Source: Desulfobacteraceae bacterium
GTDB taxonomy: Bacteria; Desulfobacterota; DSM-4660; Desulfatiglandales; Desulfatiglandaceae
Assembly: GCA_030611815.1 (NCBI GenBank)
Contig: JAUWPC010000012.1
Location: 1-23,581, forward strand
Direction: 5' to 3'
Length of the DNA stretch: 23,581 nt
Under the pieces are notes generated by a model. The model was given only the letters and a program-made list of their open reading frames with translations. It was not told the DNA's origin and ran no database searches. Shown in pieces: positions 16,025 to 23,442 of this stretch (positions are counted from its first letter, which is position 1; each line of letters opens with the position of its first letter). Position numbers and translations under genes: made by a program.

Positions 16025-16069
16025 TTCCGGGTTAGAAACAAGTCCCGCGATGTACTGGATTAGACTTCT

Positions 16070-16095
16070 CGTGACAAAACTCCGGTTTTGTCACG
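16070..16095. repeat. Perfect 11-bp hairpin
   Basis: CGTGACAAAAC and GTTTTGTCACG enclose TCCG. There is no T-run after it in either direction, so it does not look like a standard terminator, though it lies downstream of the antitoxin gene on the minus strand and of the NtrC-type gene on the plus strand. Confidence 0.5.
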
Positions 16096-16255
16096 CAATT
16101 GCCCAGGAAGCTCCAGCTTCCGGATTGGAAAAGACTCCCGCCTGGGATCACAAAAATGCATTCCCAAACTAGAGTTTAGGAACGAGATGAAAGGTCCTCG
16201 AGTTGCGGAACGAGATGAAAGTCTGTGTCTGTCTGTGTGGGTCTGTGGCCCAGAT

Positions 16256-16633
16256 TTAGAGAAAAACCTTATACTCAGTCCGTAAAGCCTTGGCCAAACG
16301 CTTTGCCATTTCTTTACCAATAGTGCGCTTGCCGTTCTCCATTTCAGAAATATGACTTGGCTTGACTCCTATCATTTCCGCGAGCTGTTTCTGTGTCAGT
16401 CCTTCACGAGAACGGAGCCCGCGCAACGCATGGCCTATATGGAACTCGGGGAAAACCTCCTCAATGGAATATAACCCGGCATCGTCTTCTTCCATCTTTT
16501 GGAGATGCATTCCTGCCAGATTAAGGATTTTTTCAATGGCATCCTTTACCAACTCTCCCTTATCAGAGGGTACTCCACGTAAATGAATTTCAACATATTC
16601 GTCCGTAGTCTGCGTTTTCGTGAGTTCCAACAT
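16256..16633 (-). CDS. XRE-family antitoxin (HigA-like)
   Basis: Helix-turn-helix antitoxin expected to bind the toxin encoded just upstream and to repress the shared promoter. I start it at ATG 16633 (MLELTKT, 125 aa) because GGAGGT sits 5 nt before it; an upstream in-frame ATG at 16648 lacks such a site. An N-terminal part of about 60 residues of unclear fold is followed by the XRE domain (about 68-122), with REGLTQKQLAEMIGVKPSHI and SEMENGKRTIGKEMAKRLAKAL. The gene overlaps the end of the toxin gene by 44 nt, so translation is likely coupled. Toxin-first order is the HigBA arrangement. Confidence 0.85.
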   Translation of the reverse strand: MLELTKTQTTDEYVEIHLRGVPSDKGELVKDAIEKILNLAGMHLQKMEEDDAGLYSIEEVFPEFHIGHALRGLRSREGLTQKQLAEMIGVKPSHISEMENGKRTIGKEMAKRLAKALRTEYKVFL

Positions 16634-16886
16634 ATCGCACCTCCACAAGCTTATTCCCCTTATCCGTTACCTTCCAAACTGCAACATAGGTTGGTTTGCC
16701 CTTTTTCAGGTGGCAATGGTGACAATCCCTCTTGCCCCTTATTTTACCATAGTTAGGCCAGGTGGTTCTGGTGGGGCCAAGTTTTTTGATTTCCAGAACC
16801 AGAGCAAAAAGCCTCTCTTGAACTTCAATGGGAAGATCTCCAGCCTGTTTTTTAGCCCTGTTTCTAAATTTTACGTCCCAGAACAT
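16590..16886 (-). CDS. RelE/ParE-superfamily toxin (HigB-like)
   Basis: Small basic protein of 98 residues, typical of the RelE fold, whose members cleave ribosome-bound mRNA or, for ParE, poison gyrase. It opens with VKFRNRAKKQAGDLP, has a central GKIRGKRDCHHCHLKKGKPTYVAVWKV stretch corresponding to the core beta sheet, and ends LVEVRYVGTHENADYGRI, the usual RelE close. It precedes and overlaps an XRE antitoxin gene. Which target it has cannot be told from sequence. The CHHCH cluster is somewhat unusual and also basic. No good ribosome site is visible; the start at ATG 16886 is the first after a candidate promoter. Confidence 0.82.
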   Translation of the reverse strand: MFWDVKFRNRAKKQAGDLPIEVQERLFALVLEIKKLGPTRTTWPNYGKIRGKRDCHHCHLKKGKPTYVAVWKVTDKGNKLVEVRYVGTHENADYGRIC

Positions 16887-16891
16887 GTATA

Positions 16892-16920
16892 TTTATTACC
16901 AGCTATTGGTATTTTGTCAA
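16892..16920 (-). promoter_or_regulatory. Promoter with operator-like palindrome for the toxin-antitoxin pair
   Basis: On the minus strand a perfect -35 box TTGACA (16915-16920) is followed after 17 nt by AATAAA (4 of 6 to the -10 consensus). In the spacer lies TACCAATAGCTGGTA (16897-16911), a palindrome with arms TACCA and TGGTA. An operator between the boxes is the expected place for antitoxin repression. The toxin ATG follows almost at once. Read by eye. Confidence 0.45.
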
Positions 16921-17121
16921 GCAAAAGTTATCAAAAAAAGGGTATAATATCTTCCAACAGCAATACTCACAGGAAATGCCAACAGTAGATTTACCCCCTC
17001 CATAAAAAACCCTTGAACTCTCTGCCCTCCGTGCCGAGCGAGCGCTTGATTTCCCATCCCTCAAAACGCTTTCCTTTCATAAGGTTATAAGTTGACAACG
17101 CATTACGCTTTCCGGGCAAGA

Positions 17122-19086
17122 CTACATCAGTTTCTCACTCAGCGCAGTGGCCTCCACGATTCTCTGTGATCCTTTTGCATGAAAATACCATCGCTTGAAA
17201 TGATTGGTAAGGGTGACCCCTTTTGACCTGAGGACGGTCCGGCGTTCTACCACATCCTCGTATTGTTCGTCACGGTCCCCGGGAATTACCCGAAACAGAC
17301 TTCTGCTCCCGACGACGATCAGCTTTGTCCTGGGCCGGGTAAACGAGACGTTCATCCGGTTCGGCATCATCAGGAAGTCCTTTTCCGCTTTGATATGCTC
17401 CTCATCAGAGGCTGTCAATGAAACAATCACCACGTCCCTTTCCTGGCCCTGAATCCTTTCCACTGTGTCAATAATCAGGTCGGATGAGAGGAGCTTACGC
17501 GCCGCATCCTTCCTCAGTCTCTTTTTACTGCTCACGATCTCGGCAATACTCTGCCTGATCAGATTATTCTGCCGTCTGTGGGCGGACACCACACAGAGAC
17601 CGTCTTTCGGGTCAATTCTACACCGCCACACAAGCTCAAAAACGATCCTTGCAACGACTCTCGCCTCTTCAGGGCACTCCTGGGAGTAGTCACTGTGGTC
17701 CACGTGAACAAATACCACCGGGGCCTTTGGGTCGATAATCGCTGCCAGGGTCTTGTCCCGAGGGCTGTTGCTGATCTGCAGCTTTTTCTTTCTTATTTCC
17801 GGGATCGGTTTGAGCCGGCTATCATAGTACTCCGAACTGGGGAACGCGGTAATGGCATTGTTCATACGCCGCGTTTCATCAAGGACATGATTGAGCCCGG
17901 GATAATAGTCAAGTAAATACGAAAACACCGATTGATTGACCGGATTCCCCTTGTGGTATCCCTGGATGACCGGCGGCATCTGTTGGTGGTCACCAACAAA
18001 TATATACCGCTTCGCGCAGGGCATGGCCATGAGGGCGTGATGGATCAGAAGCTGGCTCGCCTCATCAAAGATCACCACATCATATTCCGGGGATTTATCC
18101 TGAATACCGGCCTCAAATATGGCCTTGGTGTATCTGTCCAATTCCCGCCAGTATTTCTCATCCCGTACCTTCGGGATGGCGGGTCTGTTATATCCTCCCC
18201 GCTTGAGGATTTTTCTGATCATGAGTGCCCTAAGCTTGAAGGCCGCAAATGCGGTCATTCCAACCACATTGCATGCTGCATCGCTCCCCACGCGTTCATC
18301 TAAGTCTTCGTTTGTGTATTCTCCTCCGATCTTTACAACCTGATCAATTGATGTCTTTCTGACACAGGCGTTGAGGGCGTTGTTAATGGCCCTGTGTGAA
18401 AAGGCGCAGATAAACACTTTGAGTCCCATGCTCACTAAGGCTTCCACAATCTGCGCAATGAGAAATGTCTTGCCGGTCCCGGGAGGCCCCTGTATGAGTG
18501 AAAGCGGATGCCTCAGGGCATGTCGAAAGGCCTTTTTCTGGCCCTTGAGCAGAAAGTCCGGAGGACCGGGAACACGCTCTTTATATGCCTTGTCTGTATA
18601 GGATCCAGACAAAATTTTCTGAATAATCGGTCCCGGCTGCTTCCTGGTGCTGAGATAACCTGACGCCCAGGTTGGATAGGTGAAAAGGGGAAACCGGCTT
18701 ACCGGCCTCACGTCTATCAAACATTTCTCACCCTGGGCAGGGTCGTAGTTGTTTCCCCAGAAATCGTACGGATCATCCAGCGTGAGTCTCTTCTGTTCCT
18801 CGTCAACCTTTTGGATAACGTACTTATCCCCGCCCCCGACTATCTCGCCTTTCATTTCGCGCAGGTGAGGATTGAGAAGGACATAATCGCCCTTCCTGAA
18901 CTTGGACGAATTCCCCGTGTACGAAAAACTAAAATTATCCACATGGACAACCGGCAGGCACCTGAATTTTTCAACCCTTTCCTCTATTTCAAGCCCGTGA
19001 AGCTCAAGCACATCCCTCGCCGCCGTGCGGAATTCTCCGTCAATGAATTTGAGGATGTCGATGCTGGTAATGGGGTCGAGTTTCAT
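17122..19086 (-). CDS. Upf1/Dna2-like superfamily 1 helicase
   Basis: DNA or RNA helicase, 654 residues. An N-terminal part (about 1-175), with a beta-rich stretch (FRKGDYVLLN, GDKYVIQKVD) as in the Upf1/IGHMBP2 accessory domain, leads into the motor: Q-like GQKKAFRHAL, Walker A GPPGTGKT (200-207), Walker B FDEAS (340-344), motif III GDHQQMPP (365-372), DETRRM (motif IV area), RIQGQERDVVIVSLT (motif V) and NVSFTRPRTKLIVVGS (motif VI). The last is the normal VA-T-RA shape of SF1B enzymes. It is the last gene of the minus-strand operon, 6 nt after the nuclease gene. Related TM0106-family proteins carry nuclease and helicase parts in one chain; here they are separate. Confidence 0.87.
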   Translation of the reverse strand: MKLDPITSIDILKFIDGEFRTAARDVLELHGLEIEERVEKFRCLPVVHVDNFSFSYTGNSSKFRKGDYVLLNPHLREMKGEIVGGGDKYVIQKVDEEQKRLTLDDPYDFWGNNYDPAQGEKCLIDVRPVSRFPLFTYPTWASGYLSTRKQPGPIIQKILSGSYTDKAYKERVPGPPDFLLKGQKKAFRHALRHPLSLIQGPPGTGKTFLIAQIVEALVSMGLKVFICAFSHRAINNALNACVRKTSIDQVVKIGGEYTNEDLDERVGSDAACNVVGMTAFAAFKLRALMIRKILKRGGYNRPAIPKVRDEKYWRELDRYTKAIFEAGIQDKSPEYDVVIFDEASQLLIHHALMAMPCAKRYIFVGDHQQMPPVIQGYHKGNPVNQSVFSYLLDYYPGLNHVLDETRRMNNAITAFPSSEYYDSRLKPIPEIRKKKLQISNSPRDKTLAAIIDPKAPVVFVHVDHSDYSQECPEEARVVARIVFELVWRCRIDPKDGLCVVSAHRRQNNLIRQSIAEIVSSKKRLRKDAARKLLSSDLIIDTVERIQGQERDVVIVSLTASDEEHIKAEKDFLMMPNRMNVSFTRPRTKLIVVGSRSLFRVIPGDRDEQYEDVVERRTVLRSKGVTLTNHFKRWYFHAKGSQRIVEATALSEKLM

Positions 19087-19092
19087 TGCCTC

Positions 19093-20931
19093 TTATCCCT
19101 GAGCCTGCATGAAAAGGAACCAGTCTAACAGTGACCTGGTGGCCTTGAGGTCGTCCTCGTTGTAGATCTCTATGAGCTTCATCCAGACCTGTCTTTTTCG
19201 CTCCACATAAAGGTTGAACCAGACAACCGACATATCGGCAGAGGCATCAAAGATCATGGTCGCATCTTCCAGTTCAAAATCCTTCATTACCACCCGTACC
19301 TCATCTACACTTTCTGCAATCTGGAGATCCGGCCAGCCGCTTTCTGCCAGCTCCTGTTCCAATTCCCTGATCGTCTGGATCTTTTTCCATTCATGACCGC
19401 CTGTGAGGCCTCTTTTCTCCATCAGCGATTTGATACAGGGAGCCACGTCCTTGATAGAGTAAGAAGACACAGGCAGGTAATAAGTCTTCCTGATCAGCTT
19501 GTAAAGGTCCACCATTCTCCGGTTGAGATAGTCTACCCTGTCTATGAGGTCTTTAGAGCGGTCCAAATATTTCTCGGCCAATTTCATCAGATGCGTGGGT
19601 TCATAGTGGGCATAGTGGAATATGACAAAACCGTCCTCGCCGAACTGTTCTCTGATCTCGTCCATCCTGTTGAGGAACGATTCAAAGGCCCCGTACTCAT
19701 CATCCGGTGACTGGCTGTGAGCCGTAAAGAACTCTGCTCCCCCTTTTTTCCTTCTACCCCTTTTGTCCGGTGTGTCAACCATCACACCGAAGAGGTATTC
19801 AACGCTGGAGTACATATCCGATTCCATGTCAAAGTGAACATGGACAAGGGATGGATCCACAAAATCAATGGCGCTGACGCCCTCCTTTTCACCGGGAAGG
19901 TCCAGCTCTCCTGCGGTGATGGCAAGGCAGGCATCCCGTGGGGAGTCAAAACTCCCTCTTGAAAGCGGTTCATTGTTTACGATCGAAGACGCCTGGAGCC
20001 TCAGTTTGCCCAGGCCCTCAAAGGTCACGCCCGTGGCTCTGGCCGCCGTTTTCAGGATTGCGTCCCCGGCTTTGGCAAAGGAGCTGATATCAATAATCCC
20101 TGCACTGTTGAGATGGCGTTTCTGGATTTTGCGGATATCCGGAAGAAGCGAGAGGTCATTGGCAGAAGTGGCCCGCTTTAAACAGTAGTCATAATAGGGG
20201 CATGTGCCGCAGGCCCCCTTGGGATGAAAGAAAAAATCCTCTTCATTTTTTTCGAGTATCTCCTGGAACTCCTCCTCGAGAAAGGTGATCAGTGACCAGA
20301 TATGGTCATCAATCAGGAAAAGTTCTTCCCTGAACGGTGCCGGCTCCTGTTCAACCCCTAAGGGGCGGGTCAGGATCCTGCCGCACTGTGGCCTTACGCC
20401 CTGAATGGTCTCTAATAGCCATGAGTAAAAGGTGACCTGCATCTGCTGGCAAAACTTGGATGAGCGGGAGGACTTGGCATCTCCGACTTCGTAATGGTAT
20501 CCGCCGAAGCGGCCTGACCCCGTTTTATCGATCCTGAAGAGGAAATCGGTCTCACCCCTGGGGATCATCGTCTCCGGGCTGCCGGGCACCTTGACCAGCC
20601 GGTCATCAGGCGCTAGTATTCCGTGGTAGATGATCTGTTTTCCCTCTGACATGGCGGCTACTGTCTGGTCGAACCTGACCGCGATATTCTCTTCTTTGCT
20701 ACAGCCTTCTTCACCCGTGATAACCATACACTCATCCCCGTATTCTTTCAGGAAATAACGAAGCGCCTCATCTTCATGTTTTATGCCCGACTGCATCAGG
20801 AGCCGATCCGAAGGGGCCGGAATTTCCTCGGGCAGACCCACATTGAAAAGCAGCCAGGTATGGTAGGAGCACAGGTATTTGAAGTGGGAATAGATAACAC
20901 TCCCGGTAATGGTTTTCCGTAAGGTTGTCAT
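19093..20931 (-). CDS. Cas4/RecB-like nuclease fused to an RNase H-like exonuclease (TM0106-like)
   Basis: Predicted DNA-end-processing nuclease of 612 residues. The N-terminal part (about 10-255) is a PD-(D/E)XK domain: Asp129 in GETDFLFRI, then EVGDAKSSR (148-156, with Asp151 and Lys153), then QMQVTFYSWLL. Four cysteines, Cys21, Cys241, Cys244 and Cys250 (C...CxxCx5C), have the spacing of the iron-sulfur cluster in Cas4 and AddB. The C-terminal part (about 360-612) resembles the YprB/RNase_H_2 DEDD fold: HFDME (366-369), VIFHYAHYE (435-443), VDLYKLIRKTYYLP, and the closing YNEDDLKATR. Its ATG overlaps the stop of the exonuclease gene by 4 nt. Together with the helicase just downstream it has the parts of one TM0106-type nuclease-helicase protein. 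Confidence 0.82.
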   Translation of the reverse strand: MTTLRKTITGSVIYSHFKYLCSYHTWLLFNVGLPEEIPAPSDRLLMQSGIKHEDEALRYFLKEYGDECMVITGEEGCSKEENIAVRFDQTVAAMSEGKQIIYHGILAPDDRLVKVPGSPETMIPRGETDFLFRIDKTGSGRFGGYHYEVGDAKSSRSSKFCQQMQVTFYSWLLETIQGVRPQCGRILTRPLGVEQEPAPFREELFLIDDHIWSLITFLEEEFQEILEKNEEDFFFHPKGACGTCPYYDYCLKRATSANDLSLLPDIRKIQKRHLNSAGIIDISSFAKAGDAILKTAARATGVTFEGLGKLRLQASSIVNNEPLSRGSFDSPRDACLAITAGELDLPGEKEGVSAIDFVDPSLVHVHFDMESDMYSSVEYLFGVMVDTPDKRGRRKKGGAEFFTAHSQSPDDEYGAFESFLNRMDEIREQFGEDGFVIFHYAHYEPTHLMKLAEKYLDRSKDLIDRVDYLNRRMVDLYKLIRKTYYLPVSSYSIKDVAPCIKSLMEKRGLTGGHEWKKIQTIRELEQELAESGWPDLQIAESVDEVRVVMKDFELEDATMIFDASADMSVVWFNLYVERKRQVWMKLIEIYNEDDLKATRSLLDWFLFMQAQG

Positions 20932-21752
20932 CTGATCTCCAGGATACGGTCCAGCCTGAAATTGCGTTTGTCCTTGCGGAGGTGGCAGAAGGCCTCGATT
21001 ATGGCTGTACCCCTGAACAGGCCAATGGAAAGAGGGGTGATTTTCCGGATAGATACGGTTCCACCGGCACTCTGGTATCTGATCTCCAGTTCATCACCTT
21101 TCTCAAGGGCTCTTTTGATGGGAAGAAAAGGTTCATCTAACACGATTTCCCCGGAACAGAGGCTCAAGGGGGGGCCGTTCAGATCAAGGATATCCTCTAT
21201 GGTTGTCTTCTCCGGTCCGCCCATTTCAGCCACGCACCGGTTGAAGAGCCCCATGCAGGCTTCTGCGTCTGCCAAGGCCCGGTGAAGAACACCTGCTGGT
21301 ATGTCAAGGAACGCGGCCAGATGTTCCAGACTGTAGCCTTGGGCATGGGGAAAGAGGCTTTTGGGGATGGCGCAGGTGTCAAGGACGGGTCTGTCTGCAG
21401 GCGTCAGGTTCAATCGTGAGATGTCGTAGGTGAGAAATCCCACATCAAAGGGGGCATGGTGGGCCACTGGTATATCCTGACCTAAGAAATCGATGAACCG
21501 GGGCAGCACCTTCTCGATAGTGGGCTGACCCTTTACCATGTCATCGGTGATTCCGTTTGTTGCGGTGGCGCCAGGGGAAATAGGCATTTCCGGGTCCACC
21601 AGTTCCTGGAAGCTGTCAAGAACTTCACCTGCCCGAAATCGGACCGCACCTATCTCAACAATCCGGTCGACCACGGGGGTCAGTCCTGTCGTTTCCAGAT
21701 CCAATGCCACAAAAGTTATGTCCGATAAGGTCCTTGCCGTTTCCGTCGCCAT
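20928..21752 (-). CDS. DnaQ-type 3'-5' exonuclease with C-terminal WYL-like domain
   Basis: The first 175 residues are a DEDDh exonuclease, like the proofreading subunit of DNA polymerase III or RNase T. Exo I is LDLETTG (Asp18, Glu20), Exo II is HHAPFDVGFL (Asp103), and Exo III is HRALADAEA (His157, Asp162). The C-terminal part (about 208-274) reads LEIRYQSAG, then RKITPLSIGLFRGTAIIEAF, CHLRKDKRNFRLDRI. This is the pattern of a WYL domain, found in ligand- or DNA-responsive regulators of defence genes. I am sure of the exonuclease and fairly sure of the WYL part. The start codon has a weak ribosome site, so it may lie slightly downstream. The gene starts 11 nt after the nuclease gene before it. 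Confidence 0.85.
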   Translation of the reverse strand: MATETARTLSDITFVALDLETTGLTPVVDRIVEIGAVRFRAGEVLDSFQELVDPEMPISPGATATNGITDDMVKGQPTIEKVLPRFIDFLGQDIPVAHHAPFDVGFLTYDISRLNLTPADRPVLDTCAIPKSLFPHAQGYSLEHLAAFLDIPAGVLHRALADAEACMGLFNRCVAEMGGPEKTTIEDILDLNGPPLSLCSGEIVLDEPFLPIKRALEKGDELEIRYQSAGGTVSIRKITPLSIGLFRGTAIIEAFCHLRKDKRNFRLDRILEIR

Positions 21753-21763
21753 CCTGACATTCT

Positions 21764-23440
21764 CTATGCCGTTTCAAGAAAGGCATCGATGATTTTCTTT
21801 AGATTGTCCATATGCCTGGGTTTTGCTTTGTTTCCCGCAATCGGCTTGAGTGCCACAGCCCCTACACCCTGGAAGGGGCTTTCGGCAAGGTGAGGGGGGA
21901 AAATGTTTGTCTTTTCCCCCGGATAAAGGGCAAACGCGCCAAAAACGTCCTTAATCGCATCACGGTAGGTGTGCATCTTATCCAGATCCTCTTCCTTGTA
22001 TCCAACTATAGTTCCCCCTTCTTCATCTCCATAGAATCCGGGGGCCTCTTTCTTGCCTTTGTATTTTGCATCCAGGATGAGCTTTTTTCCGCCATCTTTT
22101 TCAATGACAACGTCCGGCCTTAAGGGATGAGAATAGCTTTCGGATGTTTTGTAATCATAGGTTTCAGCGCTGTCGCTGTTCAGACTCAGACCGGTCGAAC
22201 CGCCATATCCAGCATTGTAGAGGAGTGCTATTCCACCCTCATACGTAATGCGAATCCCTTGCTGAACCACCTGTTCCGTTTCTGAGGGGGAAACAATAAT
22301 TTCAAATCCTTTGGTTTTCAGCTTCAAATCGAGGACATCCTTGACCAGGAAGAAGCACCAGTATTCAAATAAAGTAGGGACATCTTTGATTTCAATAAGG
22401 TTTTGGAAATCCTTCATCGTAAATTGATATCGGGTCACCAGATTCAGGAGTGCGTGGAGACGAAAGAGATGCCGGTATCCTTCACGACGCTGCAACACAG
22501 TGGAGTGGCCCGGGACAAAACTCATCTGGCCCACATCATTCCACATGGGGTTGGAAAGGAAATAGAGCGTTTTTTGTTTAAGGTTTCGGATATTTTTTGC
22601 AATCTCGGGGTTAAGCCAAGTCCCTGATTCGCTCCCCAGAGCGGTTTCAATTGATTTCAGCTTTTTTAAGATCTCTTCAAGAAAATGTTTGATGAACCGA
22701 TTTTCATTGGTGTCAAAGCTATGGTATTTTTGAATCTTTTCCGCTTCCGATGGAAAATAGTACTCCCCTGTTCCCGCATAAACAGTTCTGGCCACGGATG
22801 ATGATATCAGGGGGTGATCCGCGCCAAGCTTCACCATCCTTCCGGGGTCTGAGAAGAGGCTCAAAAGCAGGCCTGCATCCAGATGGTCAATCTCGTCAAT
22901 AGAGCATTTCCTGGTTTCGCTGACAATCTTCCGGTGCAGTCTAGATAAAATGAGACCTGTGACCTCGTCAAGGTCTGGTTTGCCATCTATAAGATATTTC
23001 TTCAAAAACAGGTATTGGAGATAGAGGATGTCCCGACCGGGACTGTCTTTTCGATATTCAAGACCAACAGGCGTATTGAAACTGAAAATAAGGTCCGCGT
23101 GTTTTTCAGTAATGTACCCGAGCATGGAATCATAAAGCACATCGCTAATCTTCTTATTTTTTACCTGCAGGTTGACATCGCCTATCCGTGTGAGACCTAC
23201 AAAATTTCTAAAATTGATCTCAAACACGCGTCCATCAAACTTCTTAACAAAAGATTTCCCTGAATCCAGAAATGGGATGTCCTTTTCGCCGTAGACTTTC
23301 ACATAATAGGTCTTCCATTCATCTATAGGCAGCACTTCCTTCTCCGTATGCAATGCCTCAATGTTCTCCTCGTCCTCCGGAAAGAAGGGCTCGTCCGCAA
23401 TAGCTAATCGATCTGTACTTTCGTAATATAGGATGGTCAT
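21764..23440 (-). CDS. DUF2357/McrC-like PD-(D/E)XK nuclease
   Basis: 558-residue protein with features of the DUF2357 plus PDDEXK_7 family, whose members usually pair with McrB-like AAA+ motors in type IV-like restriction. An N-terminal region contains SFDTNENRFIKHFLEE (241-256), with the NRF/K stretch seen in the family, and LFEYWCFF (357-364). The nuclease active site is at HPLRPDVVIEK (438-447, Asp443) and LILDAKYK (454-461, Asp457, Lys459), preceding YKEEDLDKMHTYRD. The start is 2 nt after the stop of the gene upstream. The stop is followed after 11 nt by the exonuclease gene. No McrB motor is seen within the window; it may be the cut gene upstream. Function as a restriction nuclease is inference. 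Confidence 0.78.
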   Translation of the reverse strand: MTILYYESTDRLAIADEPFFPEDEENIEALHTEKEVLPIDEWKTYYVKVYGEKDIPFLDSGKSFVKKFDGRVFEINFRNFVGLTRIGDVNLQVKNKKISDVLYDSMLGYITEKHADLIFSFNTPVGLEYRKDSPGRDILYLQYLFLKKYLIDGKPDLDEVTGLILSRLHRKIVSETRKCSIDEIDHLDAGLLLSLFSDPGRMVKLGADHPLISSSVARTVYAGTGEYYFPSEAEKIQKYHSFDTNENRFIKHFLEEILKKLKSIETALGSESGTWLNPEIAKNIRNLKQKTLYFLSNPMWNDVGQMSFVPGHSTVLQRREGYRHLFRLHALLNLVTRYQFTMKDFQNLIEIKDVPTLFEYWCFFLVKDVLDLKLKTKGFEIIVSPSETEQVVQQGIRITYEGGIALLYNAGYGGSTGLSLNSDSAETYDYKTSESYSHPLRPDVVIEKDGGKKLILDAKYKGKKEAPGFYGDEEGGTIVGYKEEDLDKMHTYRDAIKDVFGAFALYPGEKTNIFPPHLAESPFQGVGAVALKPIAGNKAKPRHMDNLKKIIDAFLETA

Positions 23441-23442
23441 AT

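Larger units (their letters stand above)
15824..16255. other. Repeat-rich spacer at the boundary of core and accessory genes
   Basis: No convincing gene in 432 bases. It opens with an AT-rich imperfect tandem repeat (15831-15869, units GAGGAATT and GAGGGATT), similar to 3701-3735. It then holds a second copy of the GTTTCCCGCTGAAAG repeat (16005-16024), a perfect 11-bp hairpin (16070-16095), an imperfect stem (16161-16182, TTCC-AAACT with AGTTT-GGAA), and a direct repeat GGAACGAGATGAAAG (16179-16193 and 16207-16221). Inverted ends GCCACAGAC (15916-15924) and GTCTGTGGC (16241-16249) bracket most of this. This looks like accumulated small mobile or palindromic elements. Confidence 0.55.

Noticed and set aside
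16943..16948. Perfect TATAAT on the plus strand between the toxin-antitoxin pair and the helicase gene
   Set aside because: The nearest plus-strand -35-like TTGTCA is 23 nt away and no plus-strand gene follows.
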